Origin: Microbacterium aerolatum
Lineage (GTDB): Bacteria; Actinomycetota; Actinomycetes; Actinomycetales; Microbacteriaceae
Length of the DNA: 64,000 nucleotides
NCBI RefSeq assembly: GCF_007988825.1
Contig: NZ_BJUW01000007.1
Location: 115,755 to 179,754, forward strand
Direction of reading: 5' to 3'
In this document: positions 53,984 to 62,728 of the stretch, in pieces
Layout of the letters: every line of letters starts with the position of its first letter
How positions within the stretch are numbered: position 1 is the stretch's first letter
Translations under genes and position numbers: made by a program
The notes under the pieces: model-generated
The model's database searches: none
Told to the model about the DNA's origin: nothing
Seen by the model: the letters and a program-made list of their open reading frames with translations, nothing else

Positions 53984-55174
53984 CTATCCGACCAGCGTGA
54001 TCTCGTTGGGCGTCTGGGGAAGCTCGGCCTCAGCGATCTGCGCGCCCGTGGCGGCGTCGATCGCGACGATGGAGCGGTTCGCTGCATCTGTGACGTAGAC
54101 GATGTCCCCGTCGGCGGCGATCGCCGGGTGCGGCTGCTGCCACTCGCTCGGCCCCGCCCACGGTTCGATCGCGTCGTAGGACGCCGTGATCTCACCAGTC
54201 GCCGGGTCGATCACGTGCAGCTTGCCGTCCGATCCGATCATCGCGGCGTCGCCGCTCTCGATGCGCGTCACACCGCGGAACGTGTAGCTGACGCCTTCCG
54301 GCAGCTCGACCTTCTCCAGGGTCTTGGCGGCGGTGTCCACCAGCGCGATCTGGGTCAGCAGGTAACCCTCGGCATCCGGATCATCCTTGTAGTCCATGAC
54401 GACGAGCGGGCTGCCCTCCGACACGTAGGCGTTGCCGATGCGCCCGTATTCGTCGGGCGAGGTCAGCTTGGTGATCTCGCCGTCGTGGAACACGAGCGCA
54501 CCGTTCTCGCAGCCGAACACGACGGCCTCGTCCTGCGCGGTCCCCTCGCCGTGGACGCCGGGGCATTCCGCGCTGGCTGCCAGCTCCGTGCCATCGGCGT
54601 CAACGGCGCGGATGCCGGTGCGACCGCTCGCGTCGCCGACGGTAGTGACGAACGTGCTGTCCTCCAGCAGCACGGAAACGCCGTGGTGCGCCTCGACACC
54701 CTCGATCACCTGCGCCTCCGGCAGCGCACCGTCGATGTCTGCCAGCTCCGCGGTGTCGAAGATCGTGGTGTCGCTGGTGGCGTCGTCGTAGAGCACGGTC
54801 TTCCCGCCGTGCCTGACCACGTGCCCTGCCGCTGCGGCTTCCACGACCAGATCGGTGAGCTCGGGCTCGCGCATGTCGAGCAGATGGAAGCCCTCCGACG
54901 TGGTGACGAAGGCGTGGCGGCCGTCGCCGGCGGAGTTGAGCCGGACGAAGTCCTCCGATGGGAGGTCGCCGATCACCTCGAGCGTTTCGCCGTCGACGAC
55001 GAGCACGCCTCCGGCGTACGCCACGGCGATGCGAGGCCCGTCGGTCGCGGCATCCGCGCCCGTGGACGTCGATTCCGGCGACTGCGCTGCCGGCTGGGCC
55101 GCGCACCCGGCCAGCAGCAGCGCGGCGACCCCGGCTCCGGCCGCGAAGCGCGCGGTTCGGTTCAGCTGTGTCAT
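53984..55174 (-). CDS. aztD: Zinc metallochaperone lipoprotein AztD
   Basis: This 396-residue lipoprotein has a signal with lipobox LLAGC (Cys24) and a beta-propeller-like chain of short repeats (VVDGETLEVIGDLP, HVIDPATGEITASYD, VAIDAATGAQIAEAELP). The VEAHHGVSV histidine pair and H in AGHVVRHGGK fit zinc binding in AztD proteins, which hand zinc to AztC. AAGGAAGAG precedes the ATG at 55174. It is last in the aztB operon, 32 bases after aztC. Confidence 0.85.
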   Translation of the reverse strand: MTQLNRTARFAAGAGVAALLLAGCAAQPAAQSPESTSTGADAATDGPRIAVAYAGGVLVVDGETLEVIGDLPSEDFVRLNSAGDGRHAFVTTSEGFHLLDMREPELTDLVVEAAAAGHVVRHGGKTVLYDDATSDTTIFDTAELADIDGALPEAQVIEGVEAHHGVSVLLEDSTFVTTVGDASGRTGIRAVDADGTELAASAECPGVHGEGTAQDEAVVFGCENGALVFHDGEITKLTSPDEYGRIGNAYVSEGSPLVVMDYKDDPDAEGYLLTQIALVDTAAKTLEKVELPEGVSYTFRGVTRIESGDAAMIGSDGKLHVIDPATGEITASYDAIEPWAGPSEWQQPHPAIAADGDIVYVTDAANRSIVAIDAATGAQIAEAELPQTPNEITLVG

Positions 55175-55206
55175 TCTCTTCCTTTCGTTGTGCCCTCTCG
55201 GGCGGG

Positions 55207-56109
55207 TCATGGGCTCAGGCCCTGGACGATGCGCTCGGTGTTGACGCGCATCATGTCGAGGTAGGTGTCTCCTGGCTCGCCGGTCGGTGCGAGCGACTCG
55301 GTGATGAGCTCCACCACGGCGACGTCCCGATCGGCCTCGTCTGCGAGCACCTGCACGAGTCGGTCGGGCTGGGAGGACTCCGCGAAGATCGTGCGGACAC
55401 CCGCGGTGTCGATCGCCGTCACGAGCTCGTGCAGGTCGGCGGGGCTGGGGGCGGCGAGCGTGGTTCCGCCGGGGATGGCCGCGCCGAGGAGGGTCACGTC
55501 GAAACGCCGCGCGAGGTAGCCGAAGACGTGGTGATTCGTCACGAGGGCACGGTGCTCGGCGGGGATCGCGCCCAGCGAGCCCGCCATCTCCTCATCGAGC
55601 GCGAGGAGCGACGCACGGTAGTCGTCGGCGGCGGTGAGGACGTCGGCCTCGGCGTCGCCGGCGAGCTCGCCGAGCAGCGGCGCGATCGCGTCGACGACGA
55701 GCAGCATCTGCCCGGGGTCTGTCCAGAAGTGCGGATCTGGTCCGGCTCCCTCGGCGTACTCGAGCACGTCGAGGTGGTCTCCGGCCTCCACGACGGGGAC
55801 GCCGTCGCGCGCTGCCGCCTCCACGTGCTGCGCGAGGCCTTCTTCCAGCCCGAGTCCGTTGGCGACTATGAGGTCGGCGTCGCGGAGTCCCGCGACCTGC
55901 TGTGCGGAGAGTTCGAACGAGTGCGGGTCGGCTCCCGGGGTCATCAGCGTGACGACCTCGAGCTGCTCCCCTGCGATCTCGGACACGACGTCCCCGAGGA
56001 TGTTCGTGGTCACGTACACGCTCGGCCGGTCGTCGGCCGGCGTCGCGCAGCCGGCGAGGCCGCCGGCTGCGACGAGGAAGGCGAGCAGAATCGCTGCGGC
56101 CCGCCTCAT
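55207..56109 (-). CDS. aztC: Zinc ABC transporter substrate-binding lipoprotein AztC
   Basis: This 300-residue cluster A-I binding protein has lipobox LAGC (Cys21). Candidate zinc ligands are His in DPHSFEL, His in TNHHVFGYLARRF, His in GPDPHFWTDP and the acidic residue in IFAESSQPDRL. It captures zinc outside the membrane and gives it to AztB. The ATG at 56109 overlaps the stop of the preceding lipoprotein gene in ATGA; the open frame upstream has no signal-peptide character. Confidence 0.92.
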   Translation of the reverse strand: MRRAAAILLAFLVAAGGLAGCATPADDRPSVYVTTNILGDVVSEIAGEQLEVVTLMTPGADPHSFELSAQQVAGLRDADLIVANGLGLEEGLAQHVEAAARDGVPVVEAGDHLDVLEYAEGAGPDPHFWTDPGQMLLVVDAIAPLLGELAGDAEADVLTAADDYRASLLALDEEMAGSLGAIPAEHRALVTNHHVFGYLARRFDVTLLGAAIPGGTTLAAPSPADLHELVTAIDTAGVRTIFAESSQPDRLVQVLADEADRDVAVVELITESLAPTGEPGDTYLDMMRVNTERIVQGLSP

Positions 56110-57317
56110 CGGCCCGTCCCCGCGAGATGCAGCGGCTCCGCCTCGACCTCGAACGCGCGGGAGACGCGAGCGCCGTCCGCCGGGTCGATCTCCCACATGG
56201 TCTGCTCGGCCGGCCCGTTCAGATAAGCACGGTTCTGGTCGACCACGAAGGTCACACCGGCTGCGAGATCGGGATCGGCGAGGGATGCCGCGACGAGCGG
56301 TTCGGTACGGGCGGTGATCTCACCGTCCGCGAGGACGAGCACTGCGCCATCTGCCGTAAGGGCGAGGACTCGTGCGGCGTCGTCGTCGACGGCCACGACC
56401 TGCACGATCTCCTCGTCGATCTCGTGGAACGACCACGTCCGCTCGCGGGTGTCCAGCAGCCAGAATCCTGCATCTCCGGCGAGCGCGGCGACCGTCGGCC
56501 GGCTTTTGCGGGCGGCGAACGACGTGGCCTGCGAACCTGTCTCCGCGACGGCATCCGCCGGGTAGCCGATGCGCTCCCACTCGTCAGGATCTCCGCCGAC
56601 GGACAGCACCGCCCCGTCGGCGCAGCCGACGACGGTCCCGACGACAGTAGCGATCGTGCCCGCCGCCCCCGCGCATGCGACGGTTTCGCCCGCGGTGCCG
56701 TCAGCGGAGACCATCCGCAGCGCTCGCACGACTCCGGATCCATCCGGTTCGGTCACGGCAGCGCCGTGTGTCAGCGGGACGACGAGCCCGTCATGCGGTT
56801 CGACCGGTACACGGAAGCTCTCGACGATCTCGCCGTCGGCGAGGGCGGGCGTCTCGATCAGGACGGCCTCGCCGTCGAACAGCATCCCGACGCCGACTTC
56901 GCCTGGCACGACCGACGCACGGCCGGAGCCGGTGACCTCGCCGATGACCCTCGCCGGCGCCTCGTAGTAATGGAAGTGGTCGACGTGGCTCCAGGTCCAC
57001 ACTCCGCTGTCGATCACGGCGACGGACCCTTCGCGGATGCCGAACAGGTATCTGCCGTCCGAGACGAGGTCGTCGATCGGGTCGATCTCGGCGAGGATCG
57101 ACTGGCTCTCATCGAGGAGATCGAGATGGTGCACCGCGCCATCGGCGTCCACAGTCGTGAGGTGCAGGGCGGGCTCAGAGAGCTCGTGGGCTCCTGCGAT
57201 CTCGCCATGGCCGTCATCGGCCGCCGAGTCCGGCGAGGAGACAGTCCCGGGGTGTGCGGCGCAGGCGGTGAGGGCGAGAAGCAGGACGCCGCCGACGGCG
57301 GCGAGGCGGGATCTCAT
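56106..57317 (-). CDS. AztD-like His-rich lipoprotein, second metallochaperone candidate
   Basis: This 403-residue lipoprotein has lipobox LTAC (Cys19) and a repeat-built chain like AztD (AVIDSGVWTWSH, FWLLDTRERTWSFHEI, VLVLADGEITARTEP). Unlike AztD it carries a concentrated H111-x2-H114-x-H116-Y cluster (WSHVDHFHYYEAP), and further His pairs in AVHHLDLL and near HGEIAGAHEL. It is locked between aztB (ATGA) and aztC (ATGA), so it belongs to the zinc system. A role as extra zinc chaperone or reservoir is inference; it may be a paralogue of AztD with a different partner. Confidence 0.75.
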   Translation of the reverse strand: MRSRLAAVGGVLLLALTACAAHPGTVSSPDSAADDGHGEIAGAHELSEPALHLTTVDADGAVHHLDLLDESQSILAEIDPIDDLVSDGRYLFGIREGSVAVIDSGVWTWSHVDHFHYYEAPARVIGEVTGSGRASVVPGEVGVGMLFDGEAVLIETPALADGEIVESFRVPVEPHDGLVVPLTHGAAVTEPDGSGVVRALRMVSADGTAGETVACAGAAGTIATVVGTVVGCADGAVLSVGGDPDEWERIGYPADAVAETGSQATSFAARKSRPTVAALAGDAGFWLLDTRERTWSFHEIDEEIVQVVAVDDDAARVLALTADGAVLVLADGEITARTEPLVAASLADPDLAAGVTFVVDQNRAYLNGPAEQTMWEIDPADGARVSRAFEVEAEPLHLAGTGR

Positions 57318-58171
57318 GAGTTCCTTTCGGCACGGATGCGGAGGCGCCCTTGGGCGAGCGGGGACAGGATGCGATGCGCGAGCGCAGATACGACCGCCGA
57401 GAGGATCGCGACGAAGGCGACTGTGGCGCCCGCAGCTGTGCCGGCATGCCAGGAGATGAGCAATCCGAGGGCGACGGCCGCGGTCCCGATCAACCCGGCG
57501 AGCGCCATCGTGGAGGGGATGCGGGTCGTCCAGCGTCCTGCGGCGACGGCGGGCCCCAGCAGCATCCCCACCACGAGCAGCGAGCCGACCGCCTGATACG
57601 CCGCGACGACCGCGAGCGTGATGAGGCCGACCAGGAGCGCGTGCGCGACGCGCGGACGGAGACCGAGCAGCTGCGCCTGCCTGGGGTCGACCGTGACCGC
57701 GACGAAGGATCGGTGGCCACCGATCGCCACGACGAGCGTGATGAGGGCGACGACCGCCAGCATCGCGATGTCGGCTGCGGAGGCTGCGAGGATGTCGCCG
57801 AACAGGATGGCGGTGGCATCGGTCGCGAAGCTCCGGGATGCCGAGATGATGATGACGCCGAGAGCAAGGCTGGCGACGAACAGCAAGCCGATGCTGGTAT
57901 CCGCGGAGAGGCGCCCGCGCCGCTGCAGCATGCTGATACCGACCGACATACCCGATGCGCTGACCGCGGCGCCCAGAACGGGCGGGATGCCGAGCAGCGT
58001 CGCGACGGCGATTCCGGGGAGCATCCCGTGCGCCATCGCCTCCCCGAGGAAAGCCATCCCGCGCAACACCACCCAGGTGCCGACGACACCGCAGATGACT
58101 GCGACGAGCGCGCCGGTGAGGAGGGCGCGCTGCACGAAGGAGGCGGCGAAAGGATCCAGCAGGAATGACAC
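57314..58171 (-). CDS. aztB: Zinc ABC transporter permease AztB
   Basis: This 285-residue permease has about eight or nine membrane segments and the ABC-3 family pattern: VVLRGMAFLGEAMAHGMLPGIAVA is the coupling region, and GSLLVVGMLLGPAVAA follows. It is read from a GTG eight bases after the -10 TACAGT. It is divergent from its ATPase gene aztA across a Zur-like box and is followed in overlap by the His-rich lipoprotein gene. Confidence 0.92.
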   Translation of the reverse strand: MSFLLDPFAASFVQRALLTGALVAVICGVVGTWVVLRGMAFLGEAMAHGMLPGIAVATLLGIPPVLGAAVSASGMSVGISMLQRRGRLSADTSIGLLFVASLALGVIIISASRSFATDATAILFGDILAASAADIAMLAVVALITLVVAIGGHRSFVAVTVDPRQAQLLGLRPRVAHALLVGLITLAVVAAYQAVGSLLVVGMLLGPAVAAGRWTTRIPSTMALAGLIGTAAVALGLLISWHAGTAAGATVAFVAILSAVVSALAHRILSPLAQGRLRIRAERNS

Positions 58172-58193
58172 AATCAGGGACTGTAGCAGTTAT

Positions 58194-58208
58194 TGAGAAT
58201 GATTTTCA
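58194..58208. promoter_or_regulatory. Zur-like box in the aztA-aztB divergent promoter
   Basis: TGAGAATGATTTTCA is a 15-base palindrome with one mismatch and matches the Zur consensus TGA-N-AATGATTTTCA known from Gram-positives. It covers the -35 of aztB (TGAAAA on the minus strand, complement of 58203-58208, 17 bases from TACAGT) and the upstream part of the aztA promoter. Outer arms TATTG (58191-58195) and CAATA (58213-58217) extend it. Confidence 0.85.
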
Positions 58209-58225
58209 TTTGCAATACTGAGGAC

Positions 58226-58885
58226 GTGTCTCCTGCATCGGCTCTTCTCCCGACCACGCTCGTCCTCTCGCTTCGCGGCGTCGACGTGATCCGCAATGGA
58301 CATCCGGCACTGCGCGGCGTCGATGCCCGAGCACATGCCGGACGCCTGCTGGTCGTCGTCGGACCGAACGGCTCTGGGAAGTCGACGCTGCTCTCTGTGG
58401 CGGCCGGACTCCTCCCGCCAGACCGCGGAGTCGTGGAGACGCGGTCGCACACGCGCATCGCCCTTCTCCCGCAGTCCACAGCACTCGCCGCGCACTTGCC
58501 GCTGACGGTCACCGATGTCGTCGCGATGGGTTCGTGGGCGCGCCTAGGCGCGTGGCGACCGTCCCGCAGAGCCGACCGTCACGCGGTGGCGGAGGCTATC
58601 GCGGCCGTCGAGCTCGTCGATCTTGCCCGGCGGCCGATCGGGACGCTCTCCGGCGGACAGCGTCAGCGCGCCCTCCTCGCACAGGTGCTCGTGCAGCGGG
58701 CGGACCTCGTGCTGCTCGACGAGCCGATGGCCGGACTCGACGCCCGCTCTCGCGAGATCATCGCGGCGTCGATCGTTCGCCTCACGGAGGCGGGCGCCGC
58801 CGTGATCGCAGTCACCCATGACCCTGCCGAGTTCATCACGATCGACGACGTGCTCGAGCTGAACGACGGACGGGTGAGCGGCTGA
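58226..58885 (+). CDS. aztA: Zinc ABC transporter ATPase AztA
   Basis: This 219-residue ATPase has Walker A GPNGSGKST, signature TLSGGQRQR, Walker B LVLLDEPMAGLD and the switch His in AVTHDP. It drives the AztBC zinc importer. The GTG at 58226 lies exactly six bases after AATACT, suggesting a leaderless message with the Zur-like box just upstream. An ATG 33 bases earlier overlaps the operator and is unlikely. Confidence 0.92.
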   Translation: MSPASALLPTTLVLSLRGVDVIRNGHPALRGVDARAHAGRLLVVVGPNGSGKSTLLSVAAGLLPPDRGVVETRSHTRIALLPQSTALAAHLPLTVTDVVAMGSWARLGAWRPSRRADRHAVAEAIAAVELVDLARRPIGTLSGGQRQRALLAQVLVQRADLVLLDEPMAGLDARSREIIAASIVRLTEAGAAVIAVTHDPAEFITIDDVLELNDGRVSG

Positions 58886-58894
58886 GTGGCGCTT

Positions 58895-59854
58895 TCAGGG
58901 CATCGTCGTCTGCGCGTGCGGCATCCGCGCCTGCATGATCCGGATCGCCTCGGGGTTGTCGTCGACGAGCACGGCGTCGCGGCCGAGTGCCGAAGCCACA
59001 GCACCGGTGGTGCCGCTGCCGGCGAAGAGATCCAGCACCCGGTCACCGGGACGGCTCGACGCCTGCACGATCCGGCGCAGGATCCCCTCGGGCTTCTGCG
59101 TCGGGTAGCCGGTCTTCTCCCGTCCCGTGGTCGGGACGATCGTGTGCCACCAGACATCGGTGGGGAGCTTGCCGCGTGCGGCCTTCTCGGGCGTGACGAG
59201 GCCGGGGGCCATATAGGGCTCGCGGTCGATGTCGTCGGCGTTGAACACGTGCCCGCCCGGAGTCTTCACGTAGACGAGGATCGTGTCGTGCTTGGTCGGC
59301 CACCGTCTGCGCGACTTGGCGCCGTAGTCGTAGGCCCAGATGAGCTCGTTGAGGAACGCGTCGCGGCCGAACACGGCATCCAGCATCACCTTGGCGTAGT
59401 GCGCCTCACGGTAATCGAGGTGCAGATACAGGGTGCCGTCGTCGGCGAGCAGCCGCCACGCCTCCTCGAGACGCGGCATGAGGAAGTCGCCGTAGTCGTC
59501 GAACCGGTCGTCGTAGGTGCGCAGCATGCCCCGCACTCGCTCGTACTCGTGCCCGTGGAACCCGTGCCGGATCTCACCCGCCGGCTCCACCCCCGCCGCG
59601 AAACTGCGGAGCTCCTCCCCGGATCCGCCGGTTTCCGGTGCCTGCGCGGCTGATTCCGGCTGCTTCTCCGGAGTTGTGCGGGTGCGCCGAGCGGTGACGA
59701 TCTGCCGCTCCTGCGCCCGCCCGGTGTTGAACGGTGGATCCAGGTAGATGAGCGTGAAGGATGCCGACGGCAGGGTCCGCGCGACGGCGAGGTTGTCGCC
59801 CTGGATGATCTGGACGGCACCGGTCCCCGAGTCCGCGGAAGGGTCCGGGGTCAC
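58895..59854 (-). CDS. DNA methyltransferase, beta-class N6-adenine/N4-cytosine
   Basis: This 319-residue methyltransferase has motif IV LDPPFNTG near the N-terminus and motif I DLFAGSGTTG near the C-terminus, the order of the beta class (CcrM-like). PTQKPEGILRRIV is motif X. An insertion (about residues 50-110) of Arg/Gly/Ser-rich character follows motif IV. No restriction endonuclease or specificity gene is adjacent, so it looks like a solitary regulatory methylase. It is read from GTG 12 bases after the lipoate ligase stop, probably in one transcript. Confidence 0.88.
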   Translation of the reverse strand: MTPDPSADSGTGAVQIIQGDNLAVARTLPSASFTLIYLDPPFNTGRAQERQIVTARRTRTTPEKQPESAAQAPETGGSGEELRSFAAGVEPAGEIRHGFHGHEYERVRGMLRTYDDRFDDYGDFLMPRLEEAWRLLADDGTLYLHLDYREAHYAKVMLDAVFGRDAFLNELIWAYDYGAKSRRRWPTKHDTILVYVKTPGGHVFNADDIDREPYMAPGLVTPEKAARGKLPTDVWWHTIVPTTGREKTGYPTQKPEGILRRIVQASSRPGDRVLDLFAGSGTTGAVASALGRDAVLVDDNPEAIRIMQARMPHAQTTMP

Positions 59855-59866
59855 AGCAGGCTGCGC

Positions 59867-60916
59867 TTATGGGACACGGTGCAGCCACGCGTCGGTGGAG
59901 AACTTCGACTCCACGAGCGCCTCGGCGTCGGAGTACTCATCGGGCGCGATCGTGCCGTCCTCGGCATCCGTCAGCGAGCGGAACGTGGCCTTGAAGCTGT
60001 CGATGATCTCGGCGCGGGTGAGTCCGGTCTGCGTGCGCAGCGGATCGACGCGCTTCGCCGCCGACGTCGTTCCCTTGTCGCTCAGCTTCTCCTTGCCGAT
60101 GCGCAGCACTTCGGCCATCACCTGGCCGTCGATGTCGTACGAGATCGTCGCGTGGTGCAGCACGCCACCGTTCGCGAGGCGCTTCTGCGCTGCGCCGCCG
60201 ATCTTCCCCGACGGGCTGGCGATGTCGTTCAGCGGCTGATAGGTCGCGTCGATTCCCAGCGACCGGAGCGCCTGGAGCACCCAGTCGTCCAGGAACGCGT
60301 ACGAGTCGGCGAACGTCAGGCCCTGCACGAGGGATGCCGGCACGTACAGCGAGTACGTGATGATCTGTCCTGCTGCCATGAGCATCGCCCCGCCGCCGGA
60401 GATGCGGCGCACGACGTCGAAGCCGTGGCGCTCGGCGCCCTCGGGGTCGACCTCGTTGCGGTACGACTGGAACGAACCGATGACGACCGCGGACTCCTCC
60501 CACTCCCAGATCCGCAGGGTCGGGCGGCGGCGCCCCTCCCCCACCCGCGAGGTGAGCACCTCGTCCAGCGCGAGGTTCATCCGCGGCGAGACGGCCTTCT
60601 CATGCACGATCTCCCAGTCGAAGTCGCGCCAACCCGGCGCGGTCACGAGCGCACGGCGCACGGCGGTTCCGACGGACTCGGGAGTGAAGCCGAGCAGCTG
60701 GGCTCCGGCGGGGAGCGCAGCGCGCACCGCATCGGCGATGACGGTGGCATCGGACTCGGCGGGCAGTCCGTTGACGGCGGCGTTGATGTCTTCGAGCGCG
60801 GAGTCCGGCTCGAGGAAGAAGTCTCCGGCGAGCCGGAAGTCCGTCAGCCTGCCGTCTGCGACCTCGACATCGACGACGACGAGCTTTCCACCGGGGACCT
60901 TGTACTCACCATGCAC
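59867..60916 (-). CDS. Lipoate-protein ligase A family protein
   Basis: This 349-residue protein attaches or scavenges lipoate. An N-terminal accessory domain (about 1-85, HGEYKVPGGKLVVVDVEVADG) comes before the catalytic domain, with RRISGGGAMLMAAGQIITYSL as the family RRxSGGGxVxH-like motif and ASPSGKIGGAAQKRLANGGVLHHATI including the reactive lysine. The accessory-first order is common in archaeal and actinobacterial forms. It leads a two-gene unit with the methyltransferase. Confidence 0.88.
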   Translation of the reverse strand: MHGEYKVPGGKLVVVDVEVADGRLTDFRLAGDFFLEPDSALEDINAAVNGLPAESDATVIADAVRAALPAGAQLLGFTPESVGTAVRRALVTAPGWRDFDWEIVHEKAVSPRMNLALDEVLTSRVGEGRRRPTLRIWEWEESAVVIGSFQSYRNEVDPEGAERHGFDVVRRISGGGAMLMAAGQIITYSLYVPASLVQGLTFADSYAFLDDWVLQALRSLGIDATYQPLNDIASPSGKIGGAAQKRLANGGVLHHATISYDIDGQVMAEVLRIGKEKLSDKGTTSAAKRVDPLRTQTGLTRAEIIDSFKATFRSLTDAEDGTIAPDEYSDAEALVESKFSTDAWLHRVP

Positions 60917-60937
60917 GAGTCCAGCTTAACGCCGGCT

Positions 60938-60955
60938 CCTTCGACAGGCTCAGGG
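60938..60955. repeat. CCCTGAGCCTGTCGAAGG repeat, copy 2
   Basis: CCTTCGACAGGCTCAGGG is the exact reverse complement of 18 bases at 35602-35619 and directly abuts dispersed repeat copy 5. Confidence 0.7.
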
Positions 60956-60969
60956 ACCCGCGAGGGCGT

Positions 60970-61039
60970 GCGGGTCGTTGAGCGGAGGCGCGCAGCGCCG
61001 CAGACGAAACGGGCTGAGCGAGCGCAGCGAGTCGAAGCC
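60970..61039. repeat. Dispersed repeat, copy 5
   Basis: A leftward unit: CGGGTCGTTGAGCGGAGGCG, then GACGAAACGGGCTGAGCG and finally CGCAGCGAGTCGAAGCC, between the lipoate ligase and the hydrolase. Confidence 0.8.
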
Positions 61040-61057
61040 TCCACAGCACCCAGAAGC

Positions 61058-61912
61058 TCAGCGGGCCGGGATGTGCTTGTCGAGCCAGGCGAGCAGGTCC
61101 GCGCGGACCTCCTGCTGCTGCATCTCGTTGAAGATCTCGTGGCGGGCGTCCGGATACACCAACGTGGTGACGTCGGTGAGCCCCGACCGCGAGCGGTACT
61201 CGTCGGCGAGCTTGTGCACGCTGTGCGGGCCGCCGACCGGATCGTCGCGTCCCACCAGCAGCAGCATCGGGATATCGCGGCCGAGGTCCTTGGCGGGCCG
61301 GCCGTACAGCTTCAGCGCCTCGATCGGCCCGAACAGCTTCAGCAGAGGCACGTTCGTGGTGAGCGGGTCCTCGTCGAACTCCTTCCAGACGGCCTTGTCG
61401 CGGCTCAGCCATTCGTAGCCGGTGGCGTCCTTGCCCTCCCAGCGCGCGTTGAGCGGCGCGGCGTTCAGGTCGCGGATGGTGCGCAGCGCGGAGCCGGAGA
61501 GGATGACGGCATCCCACGCCTCGGGATGCTCGTTCACGAGCATCTGCGCCAGGAACGAGCCCCACGAGTGCCCGAACAGGACGAGGGGCAGGTCAGGATG
61601 CGCCTCACGGATGATCCCGGTCAGCTGCCACACCGCGTCCTTGGCGGCACGCAGACCACCCTTGCCCAGCCGACCCAGCCGTGCGGGGCCGCCGTGCTGA
61701 CGGATCCCGGTGCGACCGTGACCGCGATGATCGTCGGCGTACACGATGAACCCGGCCGCCGTGAGATCGGCGATCAGCTTGCCGTACCGGCCGGCGTGCT
61801 CGCCGACGCCATGGAGCAGCTGCACGACACCCCGCGGCGTTCCCTGCGCGTCGTGGACGTCGTAGACGATCGCGACGCCGAACGCGTCGGTGAACTCCGA
61901 TGTCTGGGGCAT
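61058..61912 (-). CDS. Monoacylglycerol-lipase-like alpha/beta hydrolase
   Basis: This 284-residue serine hydrolase has nucleophile loop GHSWGSFLAQ, oxyanion HGVGEHAGRY, catalytic Asp in LVGRDDPVGG and His in PDARHEIFNE. The N-terminal HGxGEHxxRY is typical of monoacylglycerol lipases and lysophospholipases. No signal peptide. The ATG follows TAGACT by six bases (complement of 61919-61924), so leaderless expression is likely. Substrate unproven. Confidence 0.9.
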   Translation of the reverse strand: MPQTSEFTDAFGVAIVYDVHDAQGTPRGVVQLLHGVGEHAGRYGKLIADLTAAGFIVYADDHRGHGRTGIRQHGGPARLGRLGKGGLRAAKDAVWQLTGIIREAHPDLPLVLFGHSWGSFLAQMLVNEHPEAWDAVILSGSALRTIRDLNAAPLNARWEGKDATGYEWLSRDKAVWKEFDEDPLTTNVPLLKLFGPIEALKLYGRPAKDLGRDIPMLLLVGRDDPVGGPHSVHKLADEYRSRSGLTDVTTLVYPDARHEIFNEMQQQEVRADLLAWLDKHIPAR

Positions 61913-61944
61913 GGGACGAGTCTAGAGTCGCCGGACGCTCGGCG

Positions 61945-62685
61945 TCAGAGCTTCAGCGCCGCCCGCACCGCGAACGCGGCATCCCGGTCGGTGACCTCGT
62001 ATCCGCCGACCCCGTCGGCGGCCGATCCCATCCGCACTCCGCTGTCGCCGACGATCGTCCTCTTGGCCGAGAAGTGCAGCGCGTCGACTCCGGTGTCGGC
62101 GAGCGCGAGGGCGGATGCCGCGTTGACGCCGCTGCCCGCCATGATCTCGATCCGTCCTGCTGCCGCGGTCGCCATTGCGCGTAGGGTGTCGACGCCGTCG
62201 ATGGCGGCGGATGCTCCGCCTGAGGTGAGCACGCGCCGCAGTCCCAGCTCGATCGCCCTTTCGAGCGATGCGATCGGATCGGCGGTGACATCGATCGCCC
62301 GGTGCAGGGTCACGGATGCTCCGCCGGCGGCATCCCGCAGACGCGCGACGGCATCTATGTCGAGCGCTCCCGACCCGTCCAGCGCGCCGACTACGACGCC
62401 TGCGGCTCCTGCCGAGACAGCACGTTCGACGTCGCGAACGGACACCGCGATCTCGTCGGCGTCGTACTGGAACCCGCCGGCGCGGGGGCGGATGAGCACG
62501 TGGATCTCGGGGCCGTCATCCCCCGCGGCATCCAGCGCCAGCTCGAGCGTGGCGGGAGACGGGGTGAGCCCGCCGAGCGCGAGCGCCTGGGTCAGTTCGA
62601 CGCGTGCCGCGCCGACCTCTCTGGCGATGCGGACTCCTGCGGGATCCTGGACGGCGAGTTCGAGTGCGACGGTCACGGCATCCAT
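61945..62685 (-). CDS. cutC: CutC family protein (copper homeostasis-type)
   Basis: This 246-residue TIM-barrel protein fits CutC: ELAVQDPAGVRIAREVGAARVELTQALALGGLTPS is the usual start, IRPRAGGFQYDADEI, VTLHRAID, RVLTSGGASAA and IMAGSGVNA follow. CutC was named for copper tolerance, but its real reaction is not settled. It is 32 bases upstream of the monoacylglycerol-lipase-like gene on the same strand, and divergent from the MarR/MFS pair. Confidence 0.9.
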   Translation of the reverse strand: MDAVTVALELAVQDPAGVRIAREVGAARVELTQALALGGLTPSPATLELALDAAGDDGPEIHVLIRPRAGGFQYDADEIAVSVRDVERAVSAGAAGVVVGALDGSGALDIDAVARLRDAAGGASVTLHRAIDVTADPIASLERAIELGLRRVLTSGGASAAIDGVDTLRAMATAAAGRIEIMAGSGVNAASALALADTGVDALHFSAKRTIVGDSGVRMGSAADGVGGYEVTDRDAAFAVRAALKL

Positions 62686-62706
62686 TCTCCACCCCTCGTT
62701 CAGAAA

Positions 62707-62727
62707 ACTTAGTTAGACTACCTAAGT
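62707..62727 (+). promoter_or_regulatory. MarR-type operator in front of the MarR/MFS pair
   Basis: CTTAGTTAGACTACCTAAG (62708-62726) is a 19-base palindrome with one mismatched pair around a central A; adding the flanking A and T makes 21. It ends two bases before the MarR ATG and holds TAGACT (62714-62719), a -10-like box, so binding would shut the promoter. This is the form of MarR autoregulation. Confidence 0.75.
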
Positions 62728-62728
62728 A

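Noticed and set aside
59879..62716. 945-codon open frame crossing the lipoate ligase, a repeat, the hydrolase and cutC on the other strand
   Set aside because: It runs through an intergenic repeat and three well-supported minus-strand genes, so it cannot be a real protein gene.
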